A stretch of DNA of 64,000 nt, taken from positions 710,867,563-710,931,562 of the forward strand of contig NC_057810.1 in the NCBI RefSeq assembly GCF_018294505.1, in the 5' to 3' direction. Below the pieces are notes generated by a model that saw only the letters and a list, made by a program, of their open reading frames with translations, was not told the DNA's origin and did no database searches. Numbering within the stretch: the stretch's first letter is position 1; every line of letters begins with the position of its first letter. Shown here piece after piece: positions 11,795 through 22,859 of the stretch. This DNA comes from Triticum aestivum. Lineage: Eukaryota > Streptophyta > Magnoliopsida > Poales > Poaceae. Position numbers and translations under genes: made by a program.

Positions 11795-12305
11795 GGAGTG
11801 AAGCTGGAGGCGCTGGGATCGCTCCATGCCCATTGTCAGTGAGCTGAGCTGGATGGGCATGCTTGCATGGGGAGGGAGGGGCTGGCCCACCGGTGAGTGA
11901 GCGACTGGTGCTGCTGAGATCCCACTTTGACTTGACGACTGATGAGTGTGCTGACAGATAAATATCTGTGTGATCAGTGAGCTTCAGCCAAGGTAGGTAG
12001 GTAGAATCATGGCGGTGAATTCCTTGGGAGAAAGGGTGGTTGATCATGGCGTTTTTAACCCCTGGGCTGGGGTGGTAATTCATGGAGGATCTGGATGTGC
12101 ACCTGACTCTGAATGTGATGACAAGTTGGATCTGGACTGGGCGTGTTTTTGTCCCAGCCCGGAATCTCTGGTCCTCGGATGTGGATTGACGTGGAGTTTC
12201 CCGGACACGCGGTGCTTCCACTGGGAACGGCGGCCCGCCGGAGCGGGGCCCGGCGGCCGGCGTGGCGGGGCGCGAGTGGCCGGCGGGATTCCCGTGGGGC
12301 CCGGT

Positions 12306-12313
12306 CACGTGGC
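12306..12313 (+). promoter_or_regulatory. G-box / ABRE-type site
   Basis: CACGTGGC contains the palindromic G-box CACGTG and the ACGTGGC core of abscisic-acid response elements. It lies about 600 bp upstream of the CBS start. The same octamer recurs at 12695-12702. Function is inferred from the motif only. Confidence 0.45.
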
Positions 12314-12694
12314 ACCGGATAAGGATGGAGGAGTGCCGACCCTTCACTCCCTCCGGCCGGTACGGTTGGCGGAGAGCCGGAGGTCGACGTTGCATGCCGT
12401 TTTCTTCCGCCAACTCCGGCCAGTGGGTTGGGCTGTCGCCGTGCGGGCCGGGCATGCTGACCTGTCGGAGCCGGAAGGGACGATGAATGAGCCCGCGGTT
12501 TCGCGTGAATGAATCTGCGGCGGAAGCTGGCGAGAGAGAGAGAGGATCCAGCGCTCCAAAACGGGGCTGGAAGATCATGCTGCGCAGAATCTCCCATCCC
12601 TGGCAACGATGCAGCTCGTGGATTGCGGGCCTTCAAGCCCAATAACGTGGTGAAGTTGTTAACCCTAGTTGACTCTAGGCAGGCCCAGGCCGCA

Positions 12695-12702
12695 CACGTG
12701 GC
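12695..12702 (+). promoter_or_regulatory. Second G-box / ABRE-type site
   Basis: CACGTGGC again, about 990 bp upstream of the CBS start codon. Two copies of the same octamer in one upstream region make a real regulatory role more plausible but do not prove it. Confidence 0.4.
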
Positions 12703-13433
12703 AATGGATATGGATCATCACTCTATCCATGTGTTTATATGTTGTGGTATGGAGGTACATACGAACATAGCCACCCATTTATTTCAATGCATGTCCATGC
12801 TTGTTCTGGCTTGCCTCTGTTCCAAGCTAGAGGAACTATCAACTTAGAGGTAGATTATAGTCAAGAAGAAGATGATATATGTTTTCTCATCTATGTTCCT
12901 CTGTATTGTCATTGTCAGGGTGCAACTTAACAAAACACCATTTGTTCCAGTTGTGAGAATTGATCGATCGATTACAAGCCCAGTGATTGTGAAACAACAA
13001 CTTTCTTAGTGAACAAACCGATAAAATCAAGATACATACATGATATATTGGATACAGAAAACAACAAGACCCATTTTTGTTTTAAAATGAGAACATGAAG
13101 AAGGTAAGGTGGCTATGGATATATATGGTGAGTGTTCATTTCATGTGAGCATGCTTGGCTGTGCAACGAGCTGGAGAAGTTTGGGATCCTGTAGATGTAC
13201 CAGAGAGTGTGCTCGGAGGTGTATCGGGTGAGCGGGTCGCCGTCTGGTCCGCCCTCACCCCTTCACAATATCATCCACCCATAGGATGCCACCTTCGGCA
13301 TTATGGGCGTCTTCGCCCAACTTCATGCACCGTTGGCCTAGATTCGGGGAGACGACATGTACCATGGCCTACAAAAATAGTAGAGACCCAAATTACCATT
13401 GGTTCAGAAACAAATGTTTGTCAAATTTCATAA

Positions 13434-13555
13434 GGCCTTGTACAATGCGAGGTGCTTAGGGATGCATTTAGAGAAATAAACAAGCATTTCTTAAGCACTG
13501 GTGCTTAAGAAAAACTTAGATCATTTTACTAGACACTTTTGCATTGTACAAGGCC
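13434..13555. mobile_element. Tourist-like (PIF/Harbinger) MITE
   Basis: A 122-bp element with 15-bp terminal inverted repeats, GGCCTTGTACAATGC on the left and GCATTGTACAAGGCC on the right. It is flanked by the 3-bp duplication TAA at 13431-13433 and 13556-13558. Size, TIR and TAA target fit a Tourist-type MITE mobilised by PIF/Harbinger transposase. Confidence 0.85.
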
Positions 13556-15346
13556 TAAAAAGAACAAAAAAATGAAATGGTTGGTCATATGGATACACCC
13601 TCATGTGAATCAAGGGTGCAGAAGTTGGTTGAGATATTTTGCTGGATTGGGAGGCGCGCCATCCGGAAGTTACCACTAGTACATAGCATGGCTAATGAAG
13701 GATCGACATGCGCTAAACGTCAGGGGGAGGGGGCAGGAGTGAGTAGGTGGCTACCAAATTTAATTTTTTCTTAGTTGTTTTCATAGGCTAATGTGGAATT
13801 GTAAGTTCTCTAGATATGCAAGTAGGTGATACACTCTATATGATGAGTTACAACATGCTAGCAAGCTACACAAGGCAACAAACAATCAGGTACTAAGTAA
13901 AGCTAGGTTCAGAGACAACCAAAAGTGATGGAGACGAAGATGTAATCTGAAGTTCACACTCTTGGGGGAGTGCTAACCTCCAGCGGAGAGCCGGGAAACA
14001 ATGAATGCTCTCATATCAACGAATGTCTCACCTTAGTTTTCGAGAACCTTGGTCAACGAATGTCCAAGTTCCCTCTCACTAGGGGTAGCTCTTGGGTGAG
14101 CTCCCAACCTTCACAAATGAGCTCGGGGCACAACCACATGAATTAAAAGCTAAGGTGTGCCCGGATAATTGACTCTTGATTTGGTGGATCATCGTTTGTG
14201 CTTCGGTGTGTTTCGATGGCGGTGTTTGATATCACATGGTCAATTTATTTTAGATAGATTCACTTGTTTTTATCTACCAGTCTTATTATCTGATAGTAAA
14301 GTGGTGAAGTAATAGTTTGATAACGTGTCTTTCATGAGTTATTTGTCCTCGAATCCCTGATCTTAAGTCATCATGGGGTGAATTGCTCTTGGCAATCTTT
14401 GAGGTTTACTCGTTTTATGCAAGTTTGATCTTCTGTACATATGAATAACGAGCGAAATGTGAAGCTGCAAGAGAAACCTTCGATTTAACTACCAAATTAC
14501 CGAGACTATTTACTGTTTGGGTTATTGTTCATGTTTGCATTTTATCCCTTCAACTAATAAGGTCAGGTCGTCTAAGGTCGGGGTTTCAACCTCCTTTTTT
14601 TGAAGAAAAGGTTGATCATTTTGCTAAAAGAGGAGAAAAGGTTGATCATTTTGCTAAAAGAGGTTGCTGCTTGGCCGACCTATTGGGAGCACAATCAACT
14701 TAACAAACAAGATATTTGGCCAATTTCTTTTGAACAAACAAGGTCTTCAACTTTTTAATTGAGAATTTAAAGGGTTATTATCCAAATATTATTTATTAAA
14801 ATAACATTTGTAATGCTTATAAACTCAAAGAACAATATAAAAATAATGAAACCCAATATAAGATTTTCAATATATAGTGCAATACAAAGGAACTCCTATA
14901 TTTGGGACCCGATAAATCCCAAACGTTCGGGATTTGATATGGCAAATAGGACGTTTTTGGTGGAATTTGTAGTTATGTGAGTATGACAACTTTAGTTGGT
15001 AAATATGGCAAATCTGTGCTCATTGGTTTTTTTTCTTCAGAAAATTACCGTGCGTGTCAACTAAACTTGCCATCCTCGCGTTACTAATATTGTCATAAAA
15101 ATGTTCTATTTGTCATGCTCAAATCCCAAACATTCTGGATTTATCATTTCCGTATTTTGTGGTTAAGCCAATTTATAGTGTAATTATGTTTGACGTTCAG
15201 TATAACTTACTACTACACAGTACTACTTTCTCCGCCCGGAATTCAGTACTTATCTAGCACTAGATACATCCTTTGTTTTTTGTGGTAAGTATTATTTTTC
15301 GTTTCCAAAGTTCATTTTAAAAAGCTTCCAGTTGACTGGGCTGACC
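13556..15346. other. Intergenic DNA with an old LTR-like trace
   Basis: No gene is supported. Around 13820-14130 the text (AGTTCACACTCTTGG, GTGCTAACCTCC, GAGCTCGGGGC) is loosely like the left part of the solo LTR at 48940-49210, suggesting an ancient relative; this is a by-eye resemblance. A 30-bp tandem duplication lies at 14604-14663. The rest is AT-rich. Confidence 0.35.
14604..14663 (+). repeat. 30-bp tandem duplication
   Basis: The unit starting AGAAAAGGTTGATCATTTTG is present twice, at 14604-14633 and 14634-14663, without a difference that I can see. The identity suggests a recent slippage-type duplication. Confidence 0.9.
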
Positions 15347-15749
15347 TAAGAGCATTACTAGTAGAACCCTCAAACCCTCAAACCCTTATAGCAGTTTTAA
15401 GGGTTGAGAAGTGCCAGTTTTTGACACTTTTAAGGGTTGAAAAACAGGGGAAAGACTAGAACCCTCAAACCCAACCCGTAAACTGCTTTAAGGGTTGGAT
15501 TTGAGGGTTCTAGTCTTTGCCTCAACCCCAACCTTTAAAACTGTCATTTCATATATCACACATTTCATCACATTTCATCATATGACATATCACAAATTCC
15601 ATCACAATTGACATAAAACAATAATCATTCTAGTTATTATTACAACACCGAATAAAATAATAATCATTCAAATTATTACAACAATGTTTGAGCAAATTAC
15701 ACTAATTGTTCGAATCAAATAGGACATAGAAAAGTAAAACAAAGATACA

Positions 15750-17086
15750 TCATGGGCCAATGCGCCGCCCACCCAACTGCCAGTGGTGCTCTACTAGATC
15801 ATCCCGGAGCCGACCATGAGTGGTTGCATCCTTGATCTGACGATGTGCTTGAAGAAAAGCGTGTATGCGAGAAGGGTTTCGTTCCGGTTGCACACAGGTA
15901 CCAACATTGTCATAGAAACAGGGGAGGTTTAACCCTCTCTCATCCTCTAGGATCATGTTGTGTAGAATCACACAACATTTCATGATGTTCATCAAGGTTT
16001 TTTTGTCCCAAAACCGGGCTGGACCACAAACTATGGCAAACCTTGCTTGCAAAACACCGAAAGCTCTCTCAATATCCTTGCGGCCTGCCTCTTGTGCCTT
16101 GGTGAAATGAGCCTCTTTTCTTGTTAAGGGCACCCCATTTTTCTCCTTGATGGACTTCACAAGAGTTGCCCATTCGGGATAGATGCCATCGGTGAGATAG
16201 TATCCCATTGAGTACTCATTGTCCATGATTTTGTAGTTGCAAGCTGGAGCATCCCTAGAAATTAATCTTTTGAACAAAGGAGATCTATTGAGGATATTGA
16301 TATCATTGAGTGTTCCCGGTAACCCAAAGAATGCATACCAAATCCATGTGTCCTGAGATGCTACGGCCTCAAGCACAATGGTAGCATCACGGCTTTTACC
16401 GCAATACATTCCGTGCCATGCCTTTGGGCAATTTTTCCACCTCCAGTGCATGCAATCAAGACTACCTAGCATCCCCGGCCATCCCATTTTTTCATTCATT
16501 TCCATTAATCTCTTTGTATCTCCCTCGTTTGGTGCCCGAAGATATTGCTCACCGTACAACCGGATGACCAACTTGGCAAACCTACAGACTGACTCCGTGG
16601 TTGTATCTTGCCCAATGCGAAGATACTCGTCGGTATAATCCGCGGGTATGCCATAAGCGAGTACCCGCATTGCCGCCAATATCTTTTGATATGCACTAAA
16701 CCCCATGATACCGGCGGCGGATCTACAACGTTTGAAGTAATATGAGGCGGCCTCACAATCGGTGACAATCTTCACAAACAAACTACGCCGCATTCGGTAC
16801 CTTCTGCGGAAGAGACGAGGAGGGTATGTAGGTACCTCGGAGATGTAGTCTTCCATCAAATGTTCGTGTCCGAGAGCGCGGTTCCGGTAGTGGTGACTCG
16901 CCCCATCTTCGACCCTCTCCTCTGATCCATCAGCTTCACGCGGTTTTCAAAGGATTGCACGTCGATGAGGAGGCTCATCATCTCGACGTCGTCGTCTTGC
17001 AACAACTCATCGATGTCCGAATCGTCGGATGACGACCAACCCGACGACTCGGACAACGAGTCCATGTCGTTGTTGTTCACCTCCAT
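15750..17086 (-). pseudogene. PIF/Harbinger transposase, frameshifted
   Basis: DDE-type nuclease of the HARBI1/plant PIF family. The minus-strand frame from about 16856 to 15750 holds the catalytic core. Counting from the open-frame start at 16859, the acidic triad is D135 (GSLDCMHW), D186 (LPGTLNDINIL) and E264 (KDIERAFG). The N-terminal part, with an acidic Ser/Asp stretch, starts at the ATG at 17086 but runs to a stop at 16856 in another frame. In that overlap the continuation (YRNRALGHEHLMEDY) is in the core's frame, so one base was gained or lost near 16900. Unless this is spliced or a sequencing error, the protein is not made whole. All three catalytic residues are kept, so the break looks young. 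Confidence 0.85.
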
Positions 17087-17174
17087 CTACACAATACAAC
17101 AAACAATAAATTGTGAGTGCCAACAATGAATCAAAAAGGAAAAAAATAAATCAAAAAAAAAGAAAGTATAGTAT

Positions 17175-17480
17175 ACCTGCAGGGAGCTCGGGGCAGCGGC
17201 GCGGCTGCCTCTGGCCTGCCGACTGGGGGGTGGCTGGGGGCGGGAGCCGACTGGGGGGCGGGGGGCGGCGGGGCAGGAGGCCGGGGGGCGGGGCGCGGCG
17301 GGGCAGGAGGACGGGGGCCGGGACGCCGGGCCGGGAGGCGGCGGGGCGGGGCGGGGCGGCCGGGGGTCGGGGCGCGGGGCTGGGCGGCAGGCGCCGGGGA
17401 ACGCCGGATCAGGCGGCGGGGAGTGAGGCACAGGGGCGGGACGCGGCGGCGTCGAGGGGAGGCGGGGGGCCGGCCGGATT
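17175..17480 (+). other. Very G-rich tract inside the Harbinger element
   Basis: Dense runs of three to six G on the + strand (C on the transposase-coding strand), many separated by one to four bases, for example GGGGCGGGGCGGGGCGG near 17343. The tract is long enough for several G-quadruplexes. The open frames on both strands here (17087-17619) are compositional artefacts. It sits just upstream of the transposase start, where its promoter or 5' UTR should be. Confidence 0.75.
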
Positions 17481-17925
17481 TGGGGCGGGCGACGACCGGC
17501 GGCTTGGGAGGAGGAAGCGAGGGAGAAGCAAGGGAGGAAACTTCCCTCCCGCGCGACGGGGGAAGGGAGTGCGGGCTGGGGTCGAGCGCCCCCCTCCAAC
17601 CCTCACTTCTACGGTTTGAAACTGGGTTTGAGGATTGGATCCTTAATTTTTTTGAGGGTTTGAAGGTTTAGGGGTTCTAGTTTTTGTGTTTTTTTGTTGC
17701 AATCCATAAAAAAACGGTTTTTTTTGAGGGTTTGAGGGTTTAGGGGTATAGTAATGCTCTAAAACAATTTGGTTCGGCCCTAACAATTTCGGGGGTTTCT
17801 CTCGTCGCCATCAGCGCCGCCGCCGCCGACCTACTCCTCGTCGCCGGCCGTCACGATTCGCCTTGCCGCAGGCACGCCCGATCCCCGAATTTCTCGACAG
17901 GGACAACCGAAGTATCCTCCCGTCC

Positions 17926-20900
17926 ATGGAAGCAGCAGCTCCGTCGGCCGCACTGAGGGTCTACGGGCCGAGCAACTTCAGGGACGACGAGCTCGTCTTC
18001 AACAGCGGGGAGATAGTGAGGCTACAGTCGGAGCTTCTTGCCAAGATCCAGAGCTGCTACGGGCGGGTGAGACAGATCCCCGGGGTCTTCGACGCCGGCT
18101 TCTGCTTCGGCCTCCTGGACCCCGTCTCCAACATCGTCGCCGGCGCCTCCATCGCCCGCGCCGCCGTCGATTCCAAGGAGGAGGAGCGTTCTCTCCCGGG
18201 GGCGCGGCTGGGCGAGCCAGATCTGATCGGGGACATGAACCGCCGGTCGTTCCACGGCCTCGTCGCCTTCCTGACCGCCCTCTTCCCCCACCTCACCAAC
18301 GCCATGGCCATCTGGTACCTCAACGAGGCCCGGCTGGATCCCCTCGTCGCCGCCCACCTCGTCGTCAATCGCCGCGGCATGGAGCTGAGCTTCGGCTTCG
18401 CGTCCGACACCACCGCGGCCGCCGTCGAGACCGCCCTCAGATGCGCCGCGGCCTCCGCCCAGCACCCCAATCCCAGCCAGTTCGCGCTAGGGTGGAAGTT
18501 GCTTTCGCATTCTGATCTCAACAATGTCGCCGCCGTGCTTCCATCGTCGGCCAATTCCGATTACTCTGACGAGTCCTTTGCCACTGTCATTGTCATGGTA
18601 GATGATGTTCTGCTCAAGAAACAGCCTCAGCCCACCTAGAGTTTTCAGCCTGGAGAAATCATGGGAGCTCGCCTCTGCTCGCCTCCTCAACTTCAGTCCA
18701 GACCTGTCTCCCATCGTCTTGGAGAAGAAGGTGTTTCTTGAGCGGGCAGCCGTCTGGCGTATGCTTCTCACCACCATCCATGGATACTATCTTCAGGCAC
18801 TGGCCAGGCTGCCCAAGGACAAGCTGCAGTCTCACTACCACCACAGCTTGCTTCAGGCCGGGCACTGCTACGGCCCGCTGGATCCGGTCGGCAACATCAT
18901 CCTCAACACCATCTGGTATAACCGAGCCTACCCTCCAACAAAAAATGTCGCGATATCGGCGATCAGCACCAGAGGCCTTCTGCAGATTGCTGTCCGGTCC
19001 CTATATGGTCTTGTATCCTTTCTGTGCACCCGGTGTGCCACGACACACCTCAGGCCTGACGAAGCAATTCAACGACTGCAGGCTGTCGGTGCTGATCTCC
19101 GATTCGCTGATCCCAACCTCCTCCTTGATGATGATAAAAATGATGATGATATGGTGGTATCTGCCACTGTCGAACAAGCCTACACTGCTGCGGCAGCAGC
19201 AGCAAGACACCCTGAGCCTCATCACCAGGTAGAGCTTCTCAGGCCGTCTAATTCAGTGTTGCGGATGGCCTCCGACCGTCTCAAAGGTGATGCCATGCTC
19301 TCCCATGAGGATGCTGAGCACCTCTCTGAATCCTTGATGCATTCCTGCATGTTATTATCAGAACACCAGCAGCAGCCAGAAACAGAGATCAAGGTTCTAG
19401 ACCGGTGGGCACACATAAGGGTGCAACATCGGATTAACAAGTTCTGGGACCAGCATGCTAGGCTCGTCAGCATGGTGAAATCTGCAATGGACTCATACAG
19501 CAATGAGCTTGGGGTTGGCTTCCTTCTCTTTTAGTCTTTGCTCTCTGTAAAACATTCCATGTTTCCAGTTAACCTTTCTTTTGTCTTGCTGATGATTCAA
19601 GGTACCAAGTTACAAGCTTCATGTTATCTGCGGTGCCAATGAGTATGTTGATGGTCCTGTGTGCACAAGGCCTGTCAAAGGCTACTACCGTTGCTCTCAC
19701 ATCAACTTCCTTGCTGCCCAATCTGCTGCTACACCTCCGACGCTTTTCTTTGCTGAATGTGCCAATGATGGCACCGAAGTGCGCGTGTGCTGCCCTGTGC
19801 GTGTGCTGCCTCCCGGCACTGGTATGCGGCTGTTTTGCCCTTGCTATTAATGTTTTCCATCAATCAGATATATAATTCCCTGTCTTGTATCAAGCTGATA
19901 AGTTAGGCAGGTACGTAAACTACGAGTAATGATTCATTCTGCACCAGAGGCGGAAGAATTGTCCTGACAGATTACTGAACACAATGGATAATTACTGAAG
20001 TAAGTAGGTAGAAGTTTTTAAAAATCAAGAAAATGCCAAAAGGCAAGATGTCTAACCAAAAATAGCACCAACTCTCTGTTTTCACATGCCGGAGGCTCTG
20101 GAGGTTCAAAACAGAGCAAACCTAATAATGGAATAGCAGACACTCAGTTCAGCTGTCAAGTTCAGTACTAGTAGATAATTATAAAAGGTGAAAACCAAGC
20201 TTAAGCACCCGAGCTATTGCCGTGGTCCTATTTTTGACGGAAGAAAATAATCATGTTCATATTCATACTAGGTGATCCCATTGGGATCTGTAAGACAATG
20301 CCAACTGTAAAATCTGAAGTATCCTTTCTTTCTGAAGACGGATTATCACTACTGCACCCTATGTGAACTTTATTTCTAGAAGATTCAATTTCTTGAGGAA
20401 AGCCATCGTCAAGCACTGTATTATGTACACACCATAGGTATTATAAGTCGTCATCTCTATAAAAGTATAAAGTACTGTTATGAGTGACACCACATGTTTT
20501 AGCTCATCCTCTGTACAGCATGAGGTTTCTGATTCAGTCACCAAGCAGCATAGGCTTCTTTACCACCTTCAGAATACACCTTTAACAAAGTGTTCAATGA
20601 ACTCTGCAAGTGTAAGGATATTTCAGTCTTATAGGACGACAATATTAGCAGCTCTATCATCATCCAGTGAACGCTGCTACCCACTCCCCAACCATCTACG
20701 CCGCTCACGGCTCACCCCTTGCTCCCCGAGCGCCATGAATTACGTACAAAGATTTTCTGACACGAACAGTGTAGAAAGGCTTCCTGATTTGCTCCCTTAT
20801 CGATAACTAATTACTGTGCATGAATGTATAAGTAAATTTCTGTTGACTCTACCATCCATCCAATACTAACTATAAATAACATGATGTCTCTGTATATTTG

Positions 20901-21195
20901 CATGGCAGAACAAGTCCGTTGCATGTACTGTGAGTACCATGGGAGTAGGATTGTACACCCAACAAGGGACAGCTTCCGTGGGCGCGACATCGAGTTTGAG
21001 AAGATGCTGTGTGGAGAAGGAGTGTATTCAAAGTCATTCACCAACAATGGGATCATCGCACACAGCGGCGAGGCAAGTCGCTGTGCAGGTGCTGTGGTTG
21101 ACGACTGCATCTACGACGTCTACCGACTTGACGATACGCCTATAAAGGCAGAGGACTTTGTACGCATGTCAGATGCTAATGTGGTGTTTGACTGA
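17926..21195 (+). pseudogene. DUF3615-type gene with a probable frameshift
   Basis: A grass gene of unknown function; the later part matches my memory of the DUF3615 family (YKLHVICGANEYVDG, CSHINFLAA, PTLFFAEC). Exon 1 is 17926-19513, exon 2 is 19602-19821, exon 3 is 20909-21195; both introns are GT-AG with matching phases. Exon 1 encodes two related repeats, each with a GPLDPVxNI-type motif (CFGLLDPVSNI, about residues 66-76 and CYGPLDPVGNI, near 18867-18900). Repeat 1 (to the stop at 18637-18639) and repeat 2 (open to 19534) are in different frames. The switch near 18625-18640 needs a one-base shift; a GT-AG intron there would be only about 55-60 bp, too short for most plants. Exon 3 ends VVFD at TGA, whereas the decayed downstream exon copy continues 15 codons further, so the terminus is probably also damaged. 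The start is the ATG at 17926; upstream codons in the same frame begin without ATG. It could still be expressed in part. Confidence 0.7.
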
Positions 21196-21236
21196 TCGAA
21201 GAGCTCGTGCCATTTGCCAATACAAGCAGCAAAGCT

Positions 21237-21567
21237 GATGTCTCTGTATGTTTGCATGGCAGAGCAAGTCCGTTGCTTGTACCGCAAGTACGACGGCAGC
21301 AGAATTGTGCACCCATCAGGGGAGAGTTTGCACGGGCGCAACATCGAGTTCAAGAAGATGCAACAATAAGATCATCGCACACAGTCACGAGACAAGTGGC
21401 TGCGTGGGTACGTGGACGGCGACTGCATCTATGATGTCTACCGCCTTGACGATACACCTATAAAGGCAGAGGACTTTGTGCGTATGTCAGATGCTAATGT
21501 GCTGTTTGACTTTGAAGAGCTCGTGCCATTTGCCAATGCAAGCAGCAAAGCTGAGTTGCATGCATGA
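21237..21567 (+). pseudogene. Tandem copy of the last DUF3615 exon, broken
   Basis: A second copy of the terminal exon and its acceptor, offset by 354 bp from 20883. It has its own splice acceptor TTGCATGGCAG and an exon start at 21263. It lacks a block of about 36 bases present in copy 1 and meets a stop (TAA) at 21367-21369. Beyond the break the sequence still matches copy 1 and ends with FEELVPFANASSKAELHA-type coding and a stop at 21565-21567. That tail is what copy 1 has lost through a small change near 21193. Each copy therefore keeps a part the other has lost. Confidence 0.8.
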
Positions 21568-22117
21568 TGATGCCAGCCTTTGTATTTGCTAGCTAGCTAG
21601 AGAGACAGAGAAATTTAACCACCACTTTAGTTAGTGCCATTGCGAAATGCTGCTTGCAGTTCATCAAGGGATGGATGCCTTGTGTTGTTTTCGTATCAGG
21701 GTTCCCATTTCTTTGCTGAGATATTGGTCCAAGAAAGATGCATCGGTCTTTTGCTGTCATGCAAACTTTATGTTACTCACTGGCTATATACTGATATCAT
21801 TACTGTCAAAAAAAGGTCTTATATTAAGTTACCGAGGGAGTACATGCTTTATGTTCATCTGCAGTACTATACTATGCAATTTAATTGGAGTGTCGGATTC
21901 ATGGAGACGTTGCAAGTTCTTGTCAAGGTAAAGAAACGAAAAGCAGAGAAAGTTCATGTCTCAAGTTTGGTATCTAGCTGGTGCGCTCACTTAAGCTCTT
22001 GTGAGCCATAAGACCTCTTACCACGGCAAGTCCCTGCGAAATAATTTTGGTAGAGAGAAAAAGTGGCGCGCAACTGTCTTTAGAGAAGAGAAGCACGAGT
22101 GGGCGACCCGATCTTTA
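21568..22117. other. Intergenic DNA downstream of the DUF3615 gene
   Basis: No gene is supported. Near 21810-21842 a stretch (AAAAAGGTCTTATATTAAGT, then GAGGGAGTA) looks like one end of a decayed Stowaway MITE. A 125-codon frame at 21634-22011 has no recognisable content. Confidence 0.35.
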
Positions 22118-22245
22118 CGGTGTAGGATTGATGAATGAAGGGATAATTGTCGCTCCCTCTTCATGGCGTAGGATCGATGAATGGAGGGATAACTATCGCC
22201 CCCTCTTCACGACGTAGGATCGATGAACAGAGGGATGACTAGTTG
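22118..22245 (+). repeat. 46-bp tandem repeat, about 2.7 copies
   Basis: GTAGGATTGATGAAT at 22122 recurs, with small changes, at 22168 and 22214: a period of 46 bp. Units share GTAGGATCGATGAA and CCCTCTTCA. This is minisatellite-like; no function is evident. Confidence 0.85.
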
Positions 22246-22859
22246 CAAGCTGCCAAAAAAAAAAGAGATGGTGGCCCAACGAGGAGGATGCCAACCATAG
22301 CATGCAATCCGAGTTCAAGACGTGGAGCACGGGATTGCTGCAATCTTTGCAAGGGAAATCACGAACACTAACCCACACAACCACCCTTAAGTTGTGGAGC
22401 ACAAATTATGAGCAACTCCACATGGGATCACGAGAATAAGGGTAGCAATAAGTCTCCAATCTCATGATGAGTCTTATGTCTTTGTCTATTAATAGAAATA
22501 CCGAAAGTTCTCTACGAATGGATGCACTAATGTATTTATATTGGGGACACACCTCCAATATGTGTGAAAGCAAACTAACTTCGAGAACCAAAATAGTGTG
22601 AAAACCGAACTAGCTTAGGTGTGAAACCAAACCAGCTTAGGGAATTGATGAGGTAACTTCTAAAATTCTCTTGTAAGGTGTACTTAGCTTATTTCATCAT
22701 CAAATATTGTTTCGTTAGAGTCAGGACATTATTTTTTAGCAGCAAACTTGTCCCCCCCTAACTCCTAGCTATGTTTATTCAAAATAAAACATTGTTTCTT
22801 CATGGGCTGAGATGTTGTGGGCCCTCTTAGACATTTCACGTGATCATGTATTTGCTTCG
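22246..22859. other. Unassigned, probably old retroelement DNA
   Basis: No gene is seen. The stretch adjoins a gypsy pol remnant on the right and could be the 3' part of that element, but I cannot identify an LTR end. Confidence 0.3.

Larger units (their letters stand above)
11796..13430. other. Upstream region of the CBS gene, no further gene
   Basis: Positions 12150-12640 are strongly GC-rich and open on both strands (for example 11715-12578 on minus and 12009-12512 on plus), but the translations are Pro/Arg/Gly-rich and match nothing, as expected of chance frames in GC-rich DNA. The palindrome ACAGATAAATATCTGT lies near 11953. From 12840 the DNA is AT-rich, without visible genes or named repeats. 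Confidence 0.5.
15350..17759 (-). mobile_element. PIF/Harbinger transposon, complete ends
   Basis: A 2410-bp element. The left end GAGCATTACTAGTAGAACCC and the right end GGGGTATAGTAATGCTC are inverted repeats, each followed inward by AACCCTCAAACCC-type repeats. The 3-bp target duplication TAA lies at 15347-15349 and 17760-17762. It encodes a transposase on the minus strand (15750-17086). Between the transposase start and the right end lies a strongly G-rich tract (about 17175-17480 on +). The right end is only 104 bp from the first possible codons of the DUF3615 gene and 167 bp from its ATG. Confidence 0.93.

Noticed and set aside
11715..12640. Long open frames on both strands (287 and 195 codons minus, 167 codons plus)
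   Set aside because: Mutually overlapping, GC-driven, Pro/Arg/Gly-rich, without any family motif; the region is the promoter side of the CBS gene.
17087..17619. 170-codon (-) and 168-codon (+) frames in the Harbinger element, considered as the second (Myb-like) protein
   Set aside because: Both are low-complexity products of the G-rich tract; no SANT/Myb motif is seen.
18598..18656. Mini-intron to explain the frame change in the DUF3615 gene
   Set aside because: The possible GT-AG pair encloses only about 55-60 bp, below usual plant intron size, and the flanking text reads as coding once one base is shifted.
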